Shown piece after piece: positions 1 through 9,038 of a DNA stretch of 64,000 nucleotides (its first letter is position 1; each line of letters begins with the position of its first letter). Made by a program: the position numbers and the translations under genes. The notes beneath the pieces are model-generated. The model did not search any database and had not been told where the DNA came from. It worked only from the letters and a program-made list of their open reading frames with translations. Location of the stretch: positions 1,296,001-1,360,000 of the forward strand of contig LR882958.1 in assembly GCA_904830895.1 (NCBI GenBank), written 5' to 3'. This DNA is from Planktothrix rubescens CCAP 1459/22. GTDB lineage: Bacteria > Cyanobacteriota > Cyanobacteriia > Cyanobacteriales > Microcoleaceae.

Positions 1-1438
1 GTGCGCCTTTGACATTATTCATAATTGCACTTTCTTTAATTTCTAATTTTAAACAATTATAATTGAGATGGGTTTGCTCTACAATTTCATCCAATTGAGC
101 AATTAAATTATTTTGAGTAAATTGTCGAGGGGTAAGATTAATACTAATAGTTAAGGGAATTTCCGAAAATTGTTGTTGCCAACAATAGATTTGTTCTCCC
201 GCTTGTCGCAAAACCAAATTGCCGATTTCTGTAATTAAACCCGTTTCTTCGGCTACAGGAATAAACTCATTAGGAGAGATTAAACCTCGTTGGGGATGTT
301 CCCAACAAACTAAGGCTTCAAATCCCACAATTTTTCCGGTTTTTAATGCAACAATAGGCTGATAATTCACTCCGAGTTGTTTTTCTTTAATTGCCGTGCG
401 TAAATCCACATCAAGCTGTAAAAAAGATAGGGCATTTTTATACATACTGGAATCAAAAACTTGATAATAGGAAATGCCTCGGGATTTTGCCCGATACATC
501 GCCGTATCCACATCGCGTAAAATTTGTTCCGGTTGGGTATAGTCCGGTTGACTATAAGCAACTCCAATACTGGCATTAATATAAATGGGATAGGAGAGAA
601 TAGAAAACGGTTCAGCCAAAACTTCAATAATTTTCTCGGCCGTTTGAATCGCAATTTCCGGTTCAGTTAAATCCCTTAATAAAATCGCAAATTCATCTCC
701 CCCAAATCGAGATAAAATATCAATATTAGATACGATAGATTGTAACCGTTGGGCAATAGCAACTAATAATTGATCCCCAACGGAATGTCCTAAAGAATCA
801 TTAATCACTTTAAACCGATCGCAATCCAAAAACAACACCGCAAAGAGATAATTGGGACAATCTTGTAATTGTTTAATAGTCAATTCTAAATGTCGAATAA
901 ATAAGACTCGATTGGGAAGGGCAGTCAACTCATCATAAAGGGCTTTTTTCAGTAATTGAGCATGAACATCTTCCAGTTCTTGGGTACGTTCTTTAACTCG
1001 TTGTTCCAATTCCATATTCAATTTTACAATTTTTTGTCGAGCAAATTGTAACGACAATTGATTTTGAACCCGGACTAAAACTTCATCAAATTGAAACGGT
1101 TTAGTAATATAATCAGCCCCCCCAGATGCAAAGCCTTTAATTTTATTCTGAACTTCGTCTAAAGCACTTAAAAAAATCACTGGAATATCGGCGGTTTCAG
1201 GATTATTTTTAATCTGTTTACATACCTCATAGCCATCTATCTGAGGCATCATAATATCCAATAAAACGATATCGGGTCGTTGAATTTCAATTGCTCTCAA
1301 GGCAATCATTCCATTCAACGCTTGACGCACTTCATAGCCTCGGCGGATCAACATTATAGATAGTAGACGCAAATTTTCAGGATTATCGTCGATAATCAAA
1401 ATATTGCCTTTAGAAATCTCGGATTGGTTTTCAATCAT
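1..1438 (-). CDS. Response regulator with GGDEF and EAL domains (3' end outside window)
   Basis: Cyclic-di-GMP signalling protein. The reading frame is open from the ATG at 1438 to the window edge, so the C-terminus is missing. Reading the minus strand: an N-terminal receiver (IIDDNPEN acid pocket, phospho-acceptor in LLDIMMP), a short coiled linker, a GGDEF domain with intact SRFGGDEF, then an EAL domain beginning GFEALVCWEHP and continuing through the LEIKESAIM segment. Both enzyme signatures look intact, so it could make and/or break c-di-GMP. The usual inhibitory RxxD motif just before GGDEF reads SNID, so product inhibition may be absent (inference). The start codon overlaps the stop of the upstream gene as ATGA, suggesting translational coupling to the large sensor at 1435-5994. 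Confidence 0.9.
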   Translation of the reverse strand, partial: MIENQSEISKGNILIIDDNPENLRLLSIMLIRRGYEVRQALNGMIALRAIEIQRPDIVLLDIMMPQIDGYEVCKQIKNNPETADIPVIFLSALDEVQNKIKGFASGGADYITKPFQFDEVLVRVQNQLSLQFARQKIVKLNMELEQRVKERTQELEDVHAQLLKKALYDELTALPNRVLFIRHLELTIKQLQDCPNYLFAVLFLDCDRFKVINDSLGHSVGDQLLVAIAQRLQSIVSNIDILSRFGGDEFAILLRDLTEPEIAIQTAEKIIEVLAEPFSILSYPIYINASIGVAYSQPDYTQPEQILRDVDTAMYRAKSRGISYYQVFDSSMYKNALSFLQLDVDLRTAIKEKQLGVNYQPIVALKTGKIVGFEALVCWEHPQRGLISPNEFIPVAEETGLITEIGNLVLRQAGEQIYCWQQQFSEIPLTISINLTPRQFTQNNLIAQLDEIVEQTHLNYNCLKLEIKESAIMNNVKGA

Positions 1439-4400
1439 TGTATGTTTTTCCCAGAATCTTCAGGTTGTTTCGCCCATTCCATTACTTGATCAAAGTGGAA
1501 ATTATCCACTAAATGGTTTAAATATTGAGCCGTTGCTTCATATTCAGAAGGAATTTGATTAATCAACTGGAGTAATAAGTGATCGCTGCACTGGGCCGCT
1601 GCGTGATAGAGTTGTTCCACCCATTCGGGTGGCATCACCAAGGCTGTAGCAGTAACCAGAGGTTGAGCCATAGTATTAGTATCAGACTGGGTAAGGAATC
1701 CCGATGATTGAGATAAAAATGGGGGCGCATATTGATACTGCACCTTTAAATATTCACCTATTTTACTCAAAAGTTTATCCTCTGGAAAAGGGGTATCCAA
1801 AAAGTCATCACAACCCACCGATAAAGCCAAAAGTCTATCCGTCTCTGACCCCGATGGAATCATTGCTAGAATAATTGTTTGATGAGGGCTGACACCCTCG
1901 AATTCGGCTTCAGAATTGATCAACCCCTGAACAGGATTTTCCATGGAAAATTCTTCCTGACGAATTTTTTGAATCGCCTCATAACCATTCAAAATCGGCA
2001 TCCACATTTTCATCAGAATTAAGTGAGGTTTCCAGGTTCGCCAAAGGATTACAGCCTGATCACCATTTTCTGCTTCTCTAATAGTAAACCCCATCTGTTC
2101 CAGAAATTCAGTTAGATAGGAATCTGTGGAAATTTGATCCTCAACCACCAACAGACGATAGTTGAGTTGATTCGGGGATAGACCTATAATTTTTCCCAAG
2201 GAAAATACCGAAGATTGCGGTGAAATTTCGGGGAGTTGGACAGGAATTACCAACTTTAATTTTATCCCCTGATTTGAGGAATGTTCCATCATAATTGTTC
2301 CTTCCATGAGGTGCAGAAATTGTTGACTAATGGGTAAACTTAAATGTTTAGTATTGTCCAAGGTGAGACTGCGTTGAATTGATGTAAAGGGCTTAAACAA
2401 ATCTTGAATTTCCAAGGATTGTCTATTTGATCCGGTGGTTTCAATTTCAAATTCCAGTTGAATATTTTGGGTAGAAAAATTAGACTCCAAACCCGAAGAT
2501 TCTAAAGGAGAAAATAAAGGTTTAACTCGAAATTTAAGCGTCCCCGATTCTGTCCAACTCATTAAATGTCCCAAACAATTTAGCAGAATTTGTCTGAGTT
2601 TATTTTCATCGGTAATAATCCATTGGGGCAGATTTTCAGCCAGTTCTAATTCAAATTCTAATCCCCTGATTTTAATTTTCGTTTTGAGTAAATCTCGAAT
2701 ATAATCTAAACCTTGAAATAAATCAAAGCGAGTCGGATTTAAGCTAATCCGGTCGGCTTCTAGCTTAGACATCTCCAGAATGTCATTAATTAAGGCTAAT
2801 AAATGTTTGCCACTCCGATGAATAATCCTAATCTGTTCTTGTTGTTCTGAACTTAGGCTAAAATCTTGATTCATCAATTGTGTAAAGCCCAAAATTGCAT
2901 TCAGAGGAGTGCGTAATTCATGACTCATATTCGCTAAAAATTCACTTTTAGCCCGGTTCGCAGCATCGGCAGTTTCCTTAGCTTGAGAAAGTTCTTCCGA
3001 TTGTTGTTGAGTATGGGTTAATAACGCCACTTGTTGCAATGCTACTCCTAATTGGGCGCCAATTTGTACCACTAAATTAATTTCTGATTCTTCCCAATGA
3101 CGGGGACTTGAATGTTGATAGACCACCAACAATCCCCATAATTTTAACTTAGCTGGAACTGAGATAGAACTTTCGAGTGTAACGTCCACCGTAGGTGACA
3201 CTATTTGACAAAAAATCGGCACAATTAAATAGGCTTTAACCTGCATCCGTTTTAATAACTGTAAATAACAATCGGGAAATCCAGCTTGGTAAATATCAGA
3301 AATACACAAATAACTTAAACCATCTCGATGTACTCCTTCCTGAATATCTCGGAGATAGGTGTCTTGAATTTCATCTTCCTGATTTAAACTCGATAAAACA
3401 CAATTTTCTGGTTCAAAACTGCTCGGATCAAAGTGTAAGTCTTGAATTGATTGATAGATTAAGGGTTCACAACCCGATACCAAAGATTCCGCCACAAATT
3501 GACCTTGACCATCGGAATTAAACTGATAAATTCCTACCCGATCACTATTTAATTCAGAACGCAATTCTTGAGTCGCCGTGGAAAAAATCGTCTCCGCATC
3601 CAGGGTTTGACGCATTCGACCAATAATTCGCGCTTGGGTTTGTTGACGCCGGGCTGTTTCGCGTAATAGGGTTTCTGCCTGTTTAGTTTGGGTAATATCA
3701 ATAATTAAACCATCCCATAAAATGCTTCTATCTGGTTGAGATTCAGGACGGGCATTTCCTTGCAACCATTTAATTTGACCTTCGTTATTAATAATGCGCC
3801 AGGTATGACTCCAAGGCATTAAACTTTCAGCCGAATTAGAGATAGAATTGAGCACTCCTTGAAAATCTTCAGGACAGACTTTTTCAAATAATTGATGCAC
3901 ATTGATCATCGCCTGGGCGGGAGATAAACCATATAAATCCCAACAGCCTGAACTGGCATAGGGTAAACTCATAGAACCGTCAGGATGTAAGACAAATTGA
4001 TAAATCATCCCAGGTATATTATCGGCTAAATTTTGATAGCGGGTTTTACTCTGTTCTAAAGCCTGTTGAATTTCTTCCGTGGTTTGACGAATGGCAATTA
4101 ATTCGCCCACCAGTTTCAGCCAACTCTGGATTTCTAATGTCCATTCAGTACACCGATGTAAGTTCATAATCCCCATAAATCCCTTAGCTTTTCCGCCTTT
4201 AATTAAAGGAATAAAAATCAGAGATTGACAATTGAGACGCCGTAGGGTTCTGCGATCCTGGGGGAGTAAATCGGGAAACCGATCTGGATCGGAAATTGCT
4301 AGAATTTCAGTTTTTTTCAGTTGTAATTTTTGATGAATAGATGGGATAGTTTGATTTGATAAAATTGGACAATAATTCTGTTCGATTTGTTGTTCCGTTT

Positions 4401-5994
4401 GCCACCATTGATCCGTAATTTTCCAAGATATAAGTTTAGAATTACAGTTAAAAATAAATGCCCAATCACAATCAAGGAAATGACAGACTTCTTGCAGAGT
4501 ATAACGAATAGCATTTTCTATAGTATCATTAATAAATAGCCGAGAAATATGGGTCAGCAGGTTATCCATCTGGGATCGATATTGTAGCAATTCCTCGGCT
4601 AATTGCCTCTCTAGTTCCGCACCTGCTCGATTGGCAAAGATTTTTAAAATAGATTCTTGACTCAGATTCAGTTGTTTATCTTCAGTATCTATTATTACTA
4701 ATATCCCAATCACGTCTCGATTAGAATCAAATAAAGGGATTCCCCAATAACTTTGAGCTTGCAATTCAGCTAACTCTGGAGCATTCGGAAATAAAATCTG
4801 TACATTTTCACTAAAATGACAGGGTTGAGCCATTTTAATCACCTGATCACAAGGGGTTCCCAATAATTCATAAACCCCAGGATCTTGCCAGTTTTTTCCA
4901 TCCCAAAACGCTAACGTAGTTAATTTGGACGAGGGAAATTTTAAAAGTTTAAAAATCCCAGCATAACGCACTTGCAAGACTTCAGTTAAATAGTAAACAC
5001 AGGAACAAAAAAAATCTTGACCTGTTTTTGCAGCCGTTCCTTCTACAATTAGTTGTAAAGCTAGTTCCGTTGTTTTGTATTCCGTAATATCGGATGCTGT
5101 TAAATGGGTAATGGGTAATGAACTGTTCCCTATTTCCTCCCCCCCGTTCCCTGTTCCCCGTTCCCTTTTTTTCTTGTCTTTTTGCGATATTTTCTTTTCG
5201 TTGATATCATTAAAAATTGATAAAATATAAGTTTTTTTTTCTAAAAAAATTACTTCTTCTGACAATAATAATTGTTTAATTTCTCCGGTTTTGGTTCGAT
5301 ACCCGACTACCTGATTATGAATGGTTGTTCCCGGTTTATTTTTTTGGATTAACTCCTGTTCATCTTGAGGATTAACCCACAAATTTAAGTCTATCGCTCG
5401 TTTACCAATCACTTCAGATTCTTGATAGCCAAATGTCTTGAGAAAACTAGGGTTAACATCTACAAAATATCCCTCTTTCTCTGTTCTCAAGGTAATTGGA
5501 TTCGGACTATTTAAAAAAACTTTAGAAAATTTTTCTGACCGTTGTTGACGGGTTTCTATTTCAGCTTCCAGTTGAAGATTTTTAATTTTGAATTGATAAT
5601 GTAAACCTTGAATCGTCAGTTGATGGTGAATTCGAGCTAGAACTTCATCTTTTTGTAATGGTTTGGTTATATAGTCCGCCGCCCCCCGTTGAAACGCTTT
5701 TACTTTTTCCGATACTTCTTCAATTACACTCACAAAAATAATGGGAATATGCTGAGTTGTAATATCCGCTTTCAACCGTTGACAGACCTCATACCCATCC
5801 ATAACTGGCATCATAATATCTAATATGATCAAATTGGGCAAAGTCTCTAAAGCCATCTTTAAGCCCAATTCCCCAGAATTCGCCAATTGAACTTGATATC
5901 CCTGCAATGTGAGAAGTTTCCCCAAATATTTAAGGTTAATTGGGGAATCGTCAACAATTAAGATATTCAGCGCTTGATATTCAGTAGCATCCAT
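1435..5994 (-). CDS. Giant REC-PAS-GAF-GAF-PAS-GAF sensor with degenerate histidine kinase and second receiver
   Basis: A 1519-residue multi-domain sensor. In order: receiver with intact acceptor (LDIMMP, about residue 56); PAS (about 155-265); two GAF domains (about 310-660); PAS (about 670-800); phytochrome-type GAF (about 810-985); a HisKA dimerisation helix with an intact H-box (MSHELRTPLNAILGF, His near 1024); an ATPase-like region; a second receiver (about 1285-1410); a tail. The ATPase looks dead: the N-box reads LGHLMSWT where active kinases have LGNAIKFT, and no DxGxG or GLGL glycine box is visible. In the second receiver the acceptor Asp is replaced by Lys (LILMKMWMP). It probably works as a scaffold or a pseudokinase. 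It is coupled by ATGA overlap to the GGDEF-EAL regulator downstream, so it may relay input to c-di-GMP output. Confidence 0.88.
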   Translation of the reverse strand: MDATEYQALNILIVDDSPINLKYLGKLLTLQGYQVQLANSGELGLKMALETLPNLIILDIMMPVMDGYEVCQRLKADITTQHIPIIFVSVIEEVSEKVKAFQRGAADYITKPLQKDEVLARIHHQLTIQGLHYQFKIKNLQLEAEIETRQQRSEKFSKVFLNSPNPITLRTEKEGYFVDVNPSFLKTFGYQESEVIGKRAIDLNLWVNPQDEQELIQKNKPGTTIHNQVVGYRTKTGEIKQLLLSEEVIFLEKKTYILSIFNDINEKKISQKDKKKRERGTGNGGEEIGNSSLPITHLTASDITEYKTTELALQLIVEGTAAKTGQDFFCSCVYYLTEVLQVRYAGIFKLLKFPSSKLTTLAFWDGKNWQDPGVYELLGTPCDQVIKMAQPCHFSENVQILFPNAPELAELQAQSYWGIPLFDSNRDVIGILVIIDTEDKQLNLSQESILKIFANRAGAELERQLAEELLQYRSQMDNLLTHISRLFINDTIENAIRYTLQEVCHFLDCDWAFIFNCNSKLISWKITDQWWQTEQQIEQNYCPILSNQTIPSIHQKLQLKKTEILAISDPDRFPDLLPQDRRTLRRLNCQSLIFIPLIKGGKAKGFMGIMNLHRCTEWTLEIQSWLKLVGELIAIRQTTEEIQQALEQSKTRYQNLADNIPGMIYQFVLHPDGSMSLPYASSGCWDLYGLSPAQAMINVHQLFEKVCPEDFQGVLNSISNSAESLMPWSHTWRIINNEGQIKWLQGNARPESQPDRSILWDGLIIDITQTKQAETLLRETARRQQTQARIIGRMRQTLDAETIFSTATQELRSELNSDRVGIYQFNSDGQGQFVAESLVSGCEPLIYQSIQDLHFDPSSFEPENCVLSSLNQEDEIQDTYLRDIQEGVHRDGLSYLCISDIYQAGFPDCYLQLLKRMQVKAYLIVPIFCQIVSPTVDVTLESSISVPAKLKLWGLLVVYQHSSPRHWEESEINLVVQIGAQLGVALQQVALLTHTQQQSEELSQAKETADAANRAKSEFLANMSHELRTPLNAILGFTQLMNQDFSLSSEQQEQIRIIHRSGKHLLALINDILEMSKLEADRISLNPTRFDLFQGLDYIRDLLKTKIKIRGLEFELELAENLPQWIITDENKLRQILLNCLGHLMSWTESGTLKFRVKPLFSPLESSGLESNFSTQNIQLEFEIETTGSNRQSLEIQDLFKPFTSIQRSLTLDNTKHLSLPISQQFLHLMEGTIMMEHSSNQGIKLKLVIPVQLPEISPQSSVFSLGKIIGLSPNQLNYRLLVVEDQISTDSYLTEFLEQMGFTIREAENGDQAVILWRTWKPHLILMKMWMPILNGYEAIQKIRQEEFSMENPVQGLINSEAEFEGVSPHQTIILAMIPSGSETDRLLALSVGCDDFLDTPFPEDKLLSKIGEYLKVQYQYAPPFLSQSSGFLTQSDTNTMAQPLVTATALVMPPEWVEQLYHAAAQCSDHLLLQLINQIPSEYEATAQYLNHLVDNFHFDQVMEWAKQPEDSGKNIQ
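5098..5170. repeat. Heptamer-type repeat block inside a coding sequence
   Basis: A run of GGGAACA/GGTAATG-like heptamers of the kind found between genes elsewhere in this window, but here inside the large sensor gene. It is in frame and encodes a low-complexity linker (about residues 276-297) between the first PAS and the first GAF domain. Confidence 0.75.
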
Positions 5995-5997
5995 AAT

Positions 5998-6232
5998 CAG
6001 TGATCAGTCATCAGTTATCAGTCATCAGTTGTTAGTCAACAGTCATCAGTTGTAGGGGCGGTGATTAGCAAATATATAAAAGAACCCGCCTGTACCAGTT
6101 AACTGTGTTTAGCCCATAAATATTAACAATGAACTCTTTACTGTCAACTAATGACTGATACCTCTTACACTGTCAACTAATGACTGATAACTCTTACACT
6201 GTTAACTGATAACTGATAACTGATAACTGATT
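5998..6232. repeat. Short tandem repeat (STRR-like) intergenic region
   Basis: Two clusters of heptamer-like repeats flank a short unique segment. The left one is made of AGTCATC/AGTTATC units (5998-6055) and the right one of TGATAAC units (about 6185-6230). No open frame here looks coding. This is typical of cyanobacterial short tandemly repeated sequences. The middle (6053-6100) carries a degraded GGGGCGG...CCCGCC inverted repeat. Confidence 0.8.
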
Positions 6233-6664
6233 CTAGGCTTTTTTTAAGAGTTCTGTCCGAATTGATCCGCCTTTCCATGACCAGTTCTCCCGTTCTTCGG
6301 TGGGGACAAAACAGGCCCACAGACTGCCCGGAGATACTTCGTAGAAATTTTGAATTTCTGCGATCGCCACATCTCCCCAGGGCGCTCTCACCTCAATTAG
6401 ATCCCCCAAATGAAACACTTCACCCCCTTGATTTTGGGCTTCTTCGAGTTCAATCCAAGGTTTAGGCGGGGTCACATCGGGGCGACGGGGTTTACTAAAC
6501 GAAGGTTTATCCCGATCAAACGAAGATTTATCCCGATCAAACGAAGATTTATCCCGATCAGATGGCGAATCGGTGGGACGGACTGACTTTTCGCTTCCAG
6601 CAGGTGTGAGTCGAATCTCCAGCGCTGGTTTCGGTCTAATAATTGCTGGGGTTTTCTCATCCAT
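6233..6664 (-). CDS. Hypothetical protein with 7-residue tandem repeat
   Basis: 143 residues. The first 70 are charged and low in complexity. They contain three in-frame copies of a 7-residue unit (SSFDRDK-like) from a 21-bp tandem repeat. The C-terminal half (from about KPWIELEEAQ) looks like a compact folded domain of about 65 residues with alternating hydrophobics (GDLIEVRAPWGDVAIAEI) and Trp-rich ends. No signal peptide or membrane segment is seen. I do not recognise the family; it resembles small conserved cyanobacterial hypotheticals. The ATG at 6664 is preceded by GGAG. It faces away from the gene at 7004. Confidence 0.7.
   Translation of the reverse strand: MDEKTPAIIRPKPALEIRLTPAGSEKSVRPTDSPSDRDKSSFDRDKSSFDRDKPSFSKPRRPDVTPPKPWIELEEAQNQGGEVFHLGDLIEVRAPWGDVAIAEIQNFYEVSPGSLWACFVPTEERENWSWKGGSIRTELLKKA
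6497..6559. repeat. 21-bp tandem repeat, three copies, in frame
   Basis: Units at 6497-6517, 6518-6538 and 6539-6559 differ by one base at most. Because 21 is a multiple of three, copy-number change would lengthen or shorten the encoded linker without breaking the frame. Confidence 0.9.
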
Positions 6665-7003
6665 GAATAAACGGCTCCATCAAAATTGAATATCACAAAT
6701 CCAGGTTCAGGTTCAGATTAATATTCTAATCCAACACACGGAATGAAAAAGCCCAATTGTTAAGAAATCGAGGATTTTTCCCTCCACCGATGCCCCCCAA
6801 TTGTATATCAGGTCTATTTGAATCGACACCAAAACAAATTTGCCCTGATAAACGTGCTAGGTTAGTTTTAGGCAATAAGCTTGTTTATACCTTTTTTCCT
6901 CGCCTTGCTGTTCCCCGACCGTTCTATCTTTCGGAATCTGAGTTAATCGGGTTGTTTTTTGTAGCAAGCAGCAAAGATTCACCGTTTCAGGAGTCACCCC
7001 GTC
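6665..7003. other. Divergent intergenic region, no gene recognised
   Basis: About 340 bases between two divergently oriented small genes. Short open frames exist on both strands but have cyanobacteria-atypical composition and no recognisable family, so I treat it as promoter and spacer DNA. No convincing hairpin or repeat was seen apart from a short CAGGTT duplication near 6703-6715. Confidence 0.5.
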
Positions 7004-7270
7004 ATGAATCAAAAACCCCAGGATCTTCGTCGTAGTGCCGCCGAAAAATTTATTGAGTCTTTTGATCAAGAATTATTGCGTGCATTTCAAGAGTCGGAGG
7101 CAGTGACTCCTAACCCTCGGCCCGCACCGCCAGAACAAACTGTCTCTGTTCCCTCTCCCCCCAAAGTCCGCGAAGCCATTAGCCTATCGGATTTGGAGGC
7201 TGCGATCTCTGATATTGAACAATATCTACACGATCAAAACATTTCAACTTCAGACAACCCCCAAGAATAA
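7004..7270 (+). CDS. Small conserved cyanobacterial hypothetical protein
   Basis: 88 residues: a basic helical N-terminus (LRRSAAEKFIESFDQELLRA), a Pro-rich linker, and a C-terminal amphipathic helix (SLSDLEAAISDIEQYLHDQ). No membrane segment or catalytic motif is visible. AGGAG lies about 11 bases before the ATG at 7004. Function unknown. It converges with the methyltransferase at 7277, leaving only 6 bases between the two stops. Confidence 0.6.
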   Translation: MNQKPQDLRRSAAEKFIESFDQELLRAFQESEAVTPNPRPAPPEQTVSVPSPPKVREAISLSDLEAAISDIEQYLHDQNISTSDNPQE

Positions 7271-7276
7271 CTTTCC

Positions 7277-8056
7277 CTAAATAGCTTGGCGTTGGCGTTG
7301 GGCTTCATAGAGCATAAGGGCGACGGAAATCCCCACATTCAGAGATTCTACCCCTCGCTGTAATGGAATTTGAACCTGATGGTCTGCTAGGGCTTGAATA
7401 TCGGGAGAAAGTCCAACCCCTTCATTCCCAAATACCAGCAGGGTCGGCCGGGTCAAATCCAATTGCCAATAGGACATCGAAGCCTGGGGGACTGTCGCTA
7501 CAATTTGTAATCCCTGTTGCTGACAATGGCTGATATCCCTGGCTAAGTTAGGGCTAACGGTTTTATTTAAACCAAACCAAGCCCCCGCAGAAGCCCTTAA
7601 TACTTTCGGGTGGTCTAAATCTACACTATCGGCACTCAACCATAACCCCTCTACCCCCGTGGCTGCTGCTGTCCGAATAATAGTTCCTAAGTTACCCGGG
7701 TCTTGCAGGGTTTCTAAAGCAATCCCTAAACCCTCAAGGGTCTGGGGTTTAGAAGGAATTCGAGGTGCGAGGGCGATCACGCCATCGGGATGAACAGTTG
7801 TGGCCATCGCCTCCAATACTTCTGGACTCACCCATTCACATCGGGGGGTATCTTGGCTTAAACGTTCAAGGAGCGGTTGATGACGCCCTTGCCAGAAGGA
7901 GGTATAACACACCGTGGTGAGGGGATAGCCTACCTCACAGGCGGCTTCTACTAAGTGGGTTCCTTCGAGTAAAAATAACTGGTGTTCTTTGCGTCCCTTG
8001 GCTTGATGCAGCTTGCGAATTTGCTTCACCAATGGATTTTGCAGACTCGTTAACAT
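7277..8056 (-). CDS. TrmH/SpoU-family RNA 2'-O-methyltransferase
   Basis: 259 residues, the usual length. An N-terminal substrate-binding part (SLQNPLVKQIRKLHQAKGR, then LLEGTHLVEAA) is followed by the SPOUT knot domain. The three SpoU motifs are visible: LQDPGNLGTIIRTAAATG with the catalytic Arg, LLVFGNEGVGLS, and VESLNVGISVALMLYE at the C-terminus. It would transfer methyl from SAM to a ribose 2'-OH of rRNA or tRNA. The exact target (23S rRNA as in RlmB, or a tRNA) cannot be told from the sequence. Confidence 0.9.
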   Translation of the reverse strand: MLTSLQNPLVKQIRKLHQAKGRKEHQLFLLEGTHLVEAACEVGYPLTTVCYTSFWQGRHQPLLERLSQDTPRCEWVSPEVLEAMATTVHPDGVIALAPRIPSKPQTLEGLGIALETLQDPGNLGTIIRTAAATGVEGLWLSADSVDLDHPKVLRASAGAWFGLNKTVSPNLARDISHCQQQGLQIVATVPQASMSYWQLDLTRPTLLVFGNEGVGLSPDIQALADHQVQIPLQRGVESLNVGISVALMLYEAQRQRQAI

Positions 8057-8113
8057 AAGACCTGATGGCTAAACAACAACAGGGGCGCGAAAATCACACC
8101 CCTAACCGTTCAA

Positions 8114-8197
8114 TGCGGAACCCGGGACTTGAACCCGGAAGTCTTTGCAAACACTAGAACCTGAATCTAGCGCGTCTACCAATTCCGCCAGTTCCGC
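8114..8197 (-). tRNA. tRNA-Leu (anticodon CAG)
   Basis: An 84-base class II tRNA on the minus strand. The acceptor stem GCGGAAC pairs with GTTCCGC, with discriminator A. The anticodon arm is CTAGA-TTCAGGT-TCTAG, giving anticodon CAG (reads CUG). There is a long variable arm, and the T arm is CCGGG-TTCAAGT-CCCGG. The CCA end is not encoded. It lies between the methyltransferase and lepB. Confidence 0.95.
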
Positions 8198-8307
8198 TTT
8201 TTTATTTAATTGCACAGTTATTAATCCTGTCATAGTTTTTGAAATTTGTCAATCCCCCAGAATCGACAAATTTCAGGCAACACTGGGGAAAAAGCCAAAA
8301 ATTGTGC

Positions 8308-8910
8308 CTATTGCCGTTCATTTAGGGGATAATCAGGATCACCGAGTCCACCCACCCGGTCAGGGGGCCAAAACCGCACCGTTGCCCGACCAATAATATT
8401 TTCCCGGGGGACAAAACCCCAATAGTGGCTATCGTAACTATTATTGCGGTTATCTCCCAAAACTAAATACTGTCCTTCGGGAACAGTCCCCGGCCCCCAG
8501 TTATATTCGGGTCGTTCGGCAATATACTTTTCTGGGAGAGGTTGACCATTAATAAATACAGAGCCGTTTTTTACCTCCACCGTTTCACCAGGTAAACCAA
8601 TAATTCGTTTGATGAAGGCGTCCTTATATTGTTTTTTTAGTTCATCTGTGGGGTTAAAGACCACGACATCACCCCGATGGGGGTTAACCAACTTATAGCC
8701 GACCTTATCAATAATTAATCGATCATTAATTTCTAAAGTCGGTAACATTGAACCAGAGGGAATATAACGAGCTTCTGCAACGAATGTCCGAATCCCTAGG
8801 GCTAAAAAGATACTCAAACTAACGGTCTTCAGGATTTCTACCCAGGGGTTTTCTTCCGGTTGAGGGGAAGATTTAACGGGATCTGGTTCTTGATTGGGTA
8901 GGCTACTCAT
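8308..8910 (-). CDS. lepB: Signal peptidase I
   Basis: Cleaves signal peptides from exported proteins at the plasma or thylakoid membrane. 200 residues. A Pro-rich cytoplasmic tail is followed by one membrane helix (about 26-44), then the catalytic domain. The catalytic dyad is visible: Ser54 in PSGSMLPTL and Lys101 in [11 protein letters not shown]. Later family boxes are also present, including [18 protein letters not shown] and GRATVRFWP. It is divergent from pyrC, with about 130 bases between them holding both promoters. Confidence 0.97.
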   Translation of the reverse strand: MSSLPNQEPDPVKSSPQPEENPWVEILKTVSLSIFLALGIRTFVAEARYIPSGSMLPTLEINDRLIIDKVGYKLVNPHRGDVVVFNPTDELKKQYKDAFIKRIIGLPGETVEVKNGSVFINGQPLPEKYIAERPEYNWGPGTVPEGQYLVLGDNRNNSYDSHYWGFVPRENIIGRATVRFWPPDRVGGLGDPDYPLNERQ

Positions 8911-9038
8911 AAGCGGTGGTCACAGGACAAAAAACTATATTTATTATATCAAATTTGTCTACAATTGGGCGGTGATAGTTGCCTCCGGCGACAAATTCGT
9001 GGTTAAATAGTTTTATAGCAGATTAGATCAAGGTAATT

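Noticed and set aside
6757-7035. A 92-codon plus-strand frame before the small hypothetical gene
   Set aside because: Pro/Phe-rich, no ribosome site and overlaps the start of a better-supported gene at 7004 in another frame.
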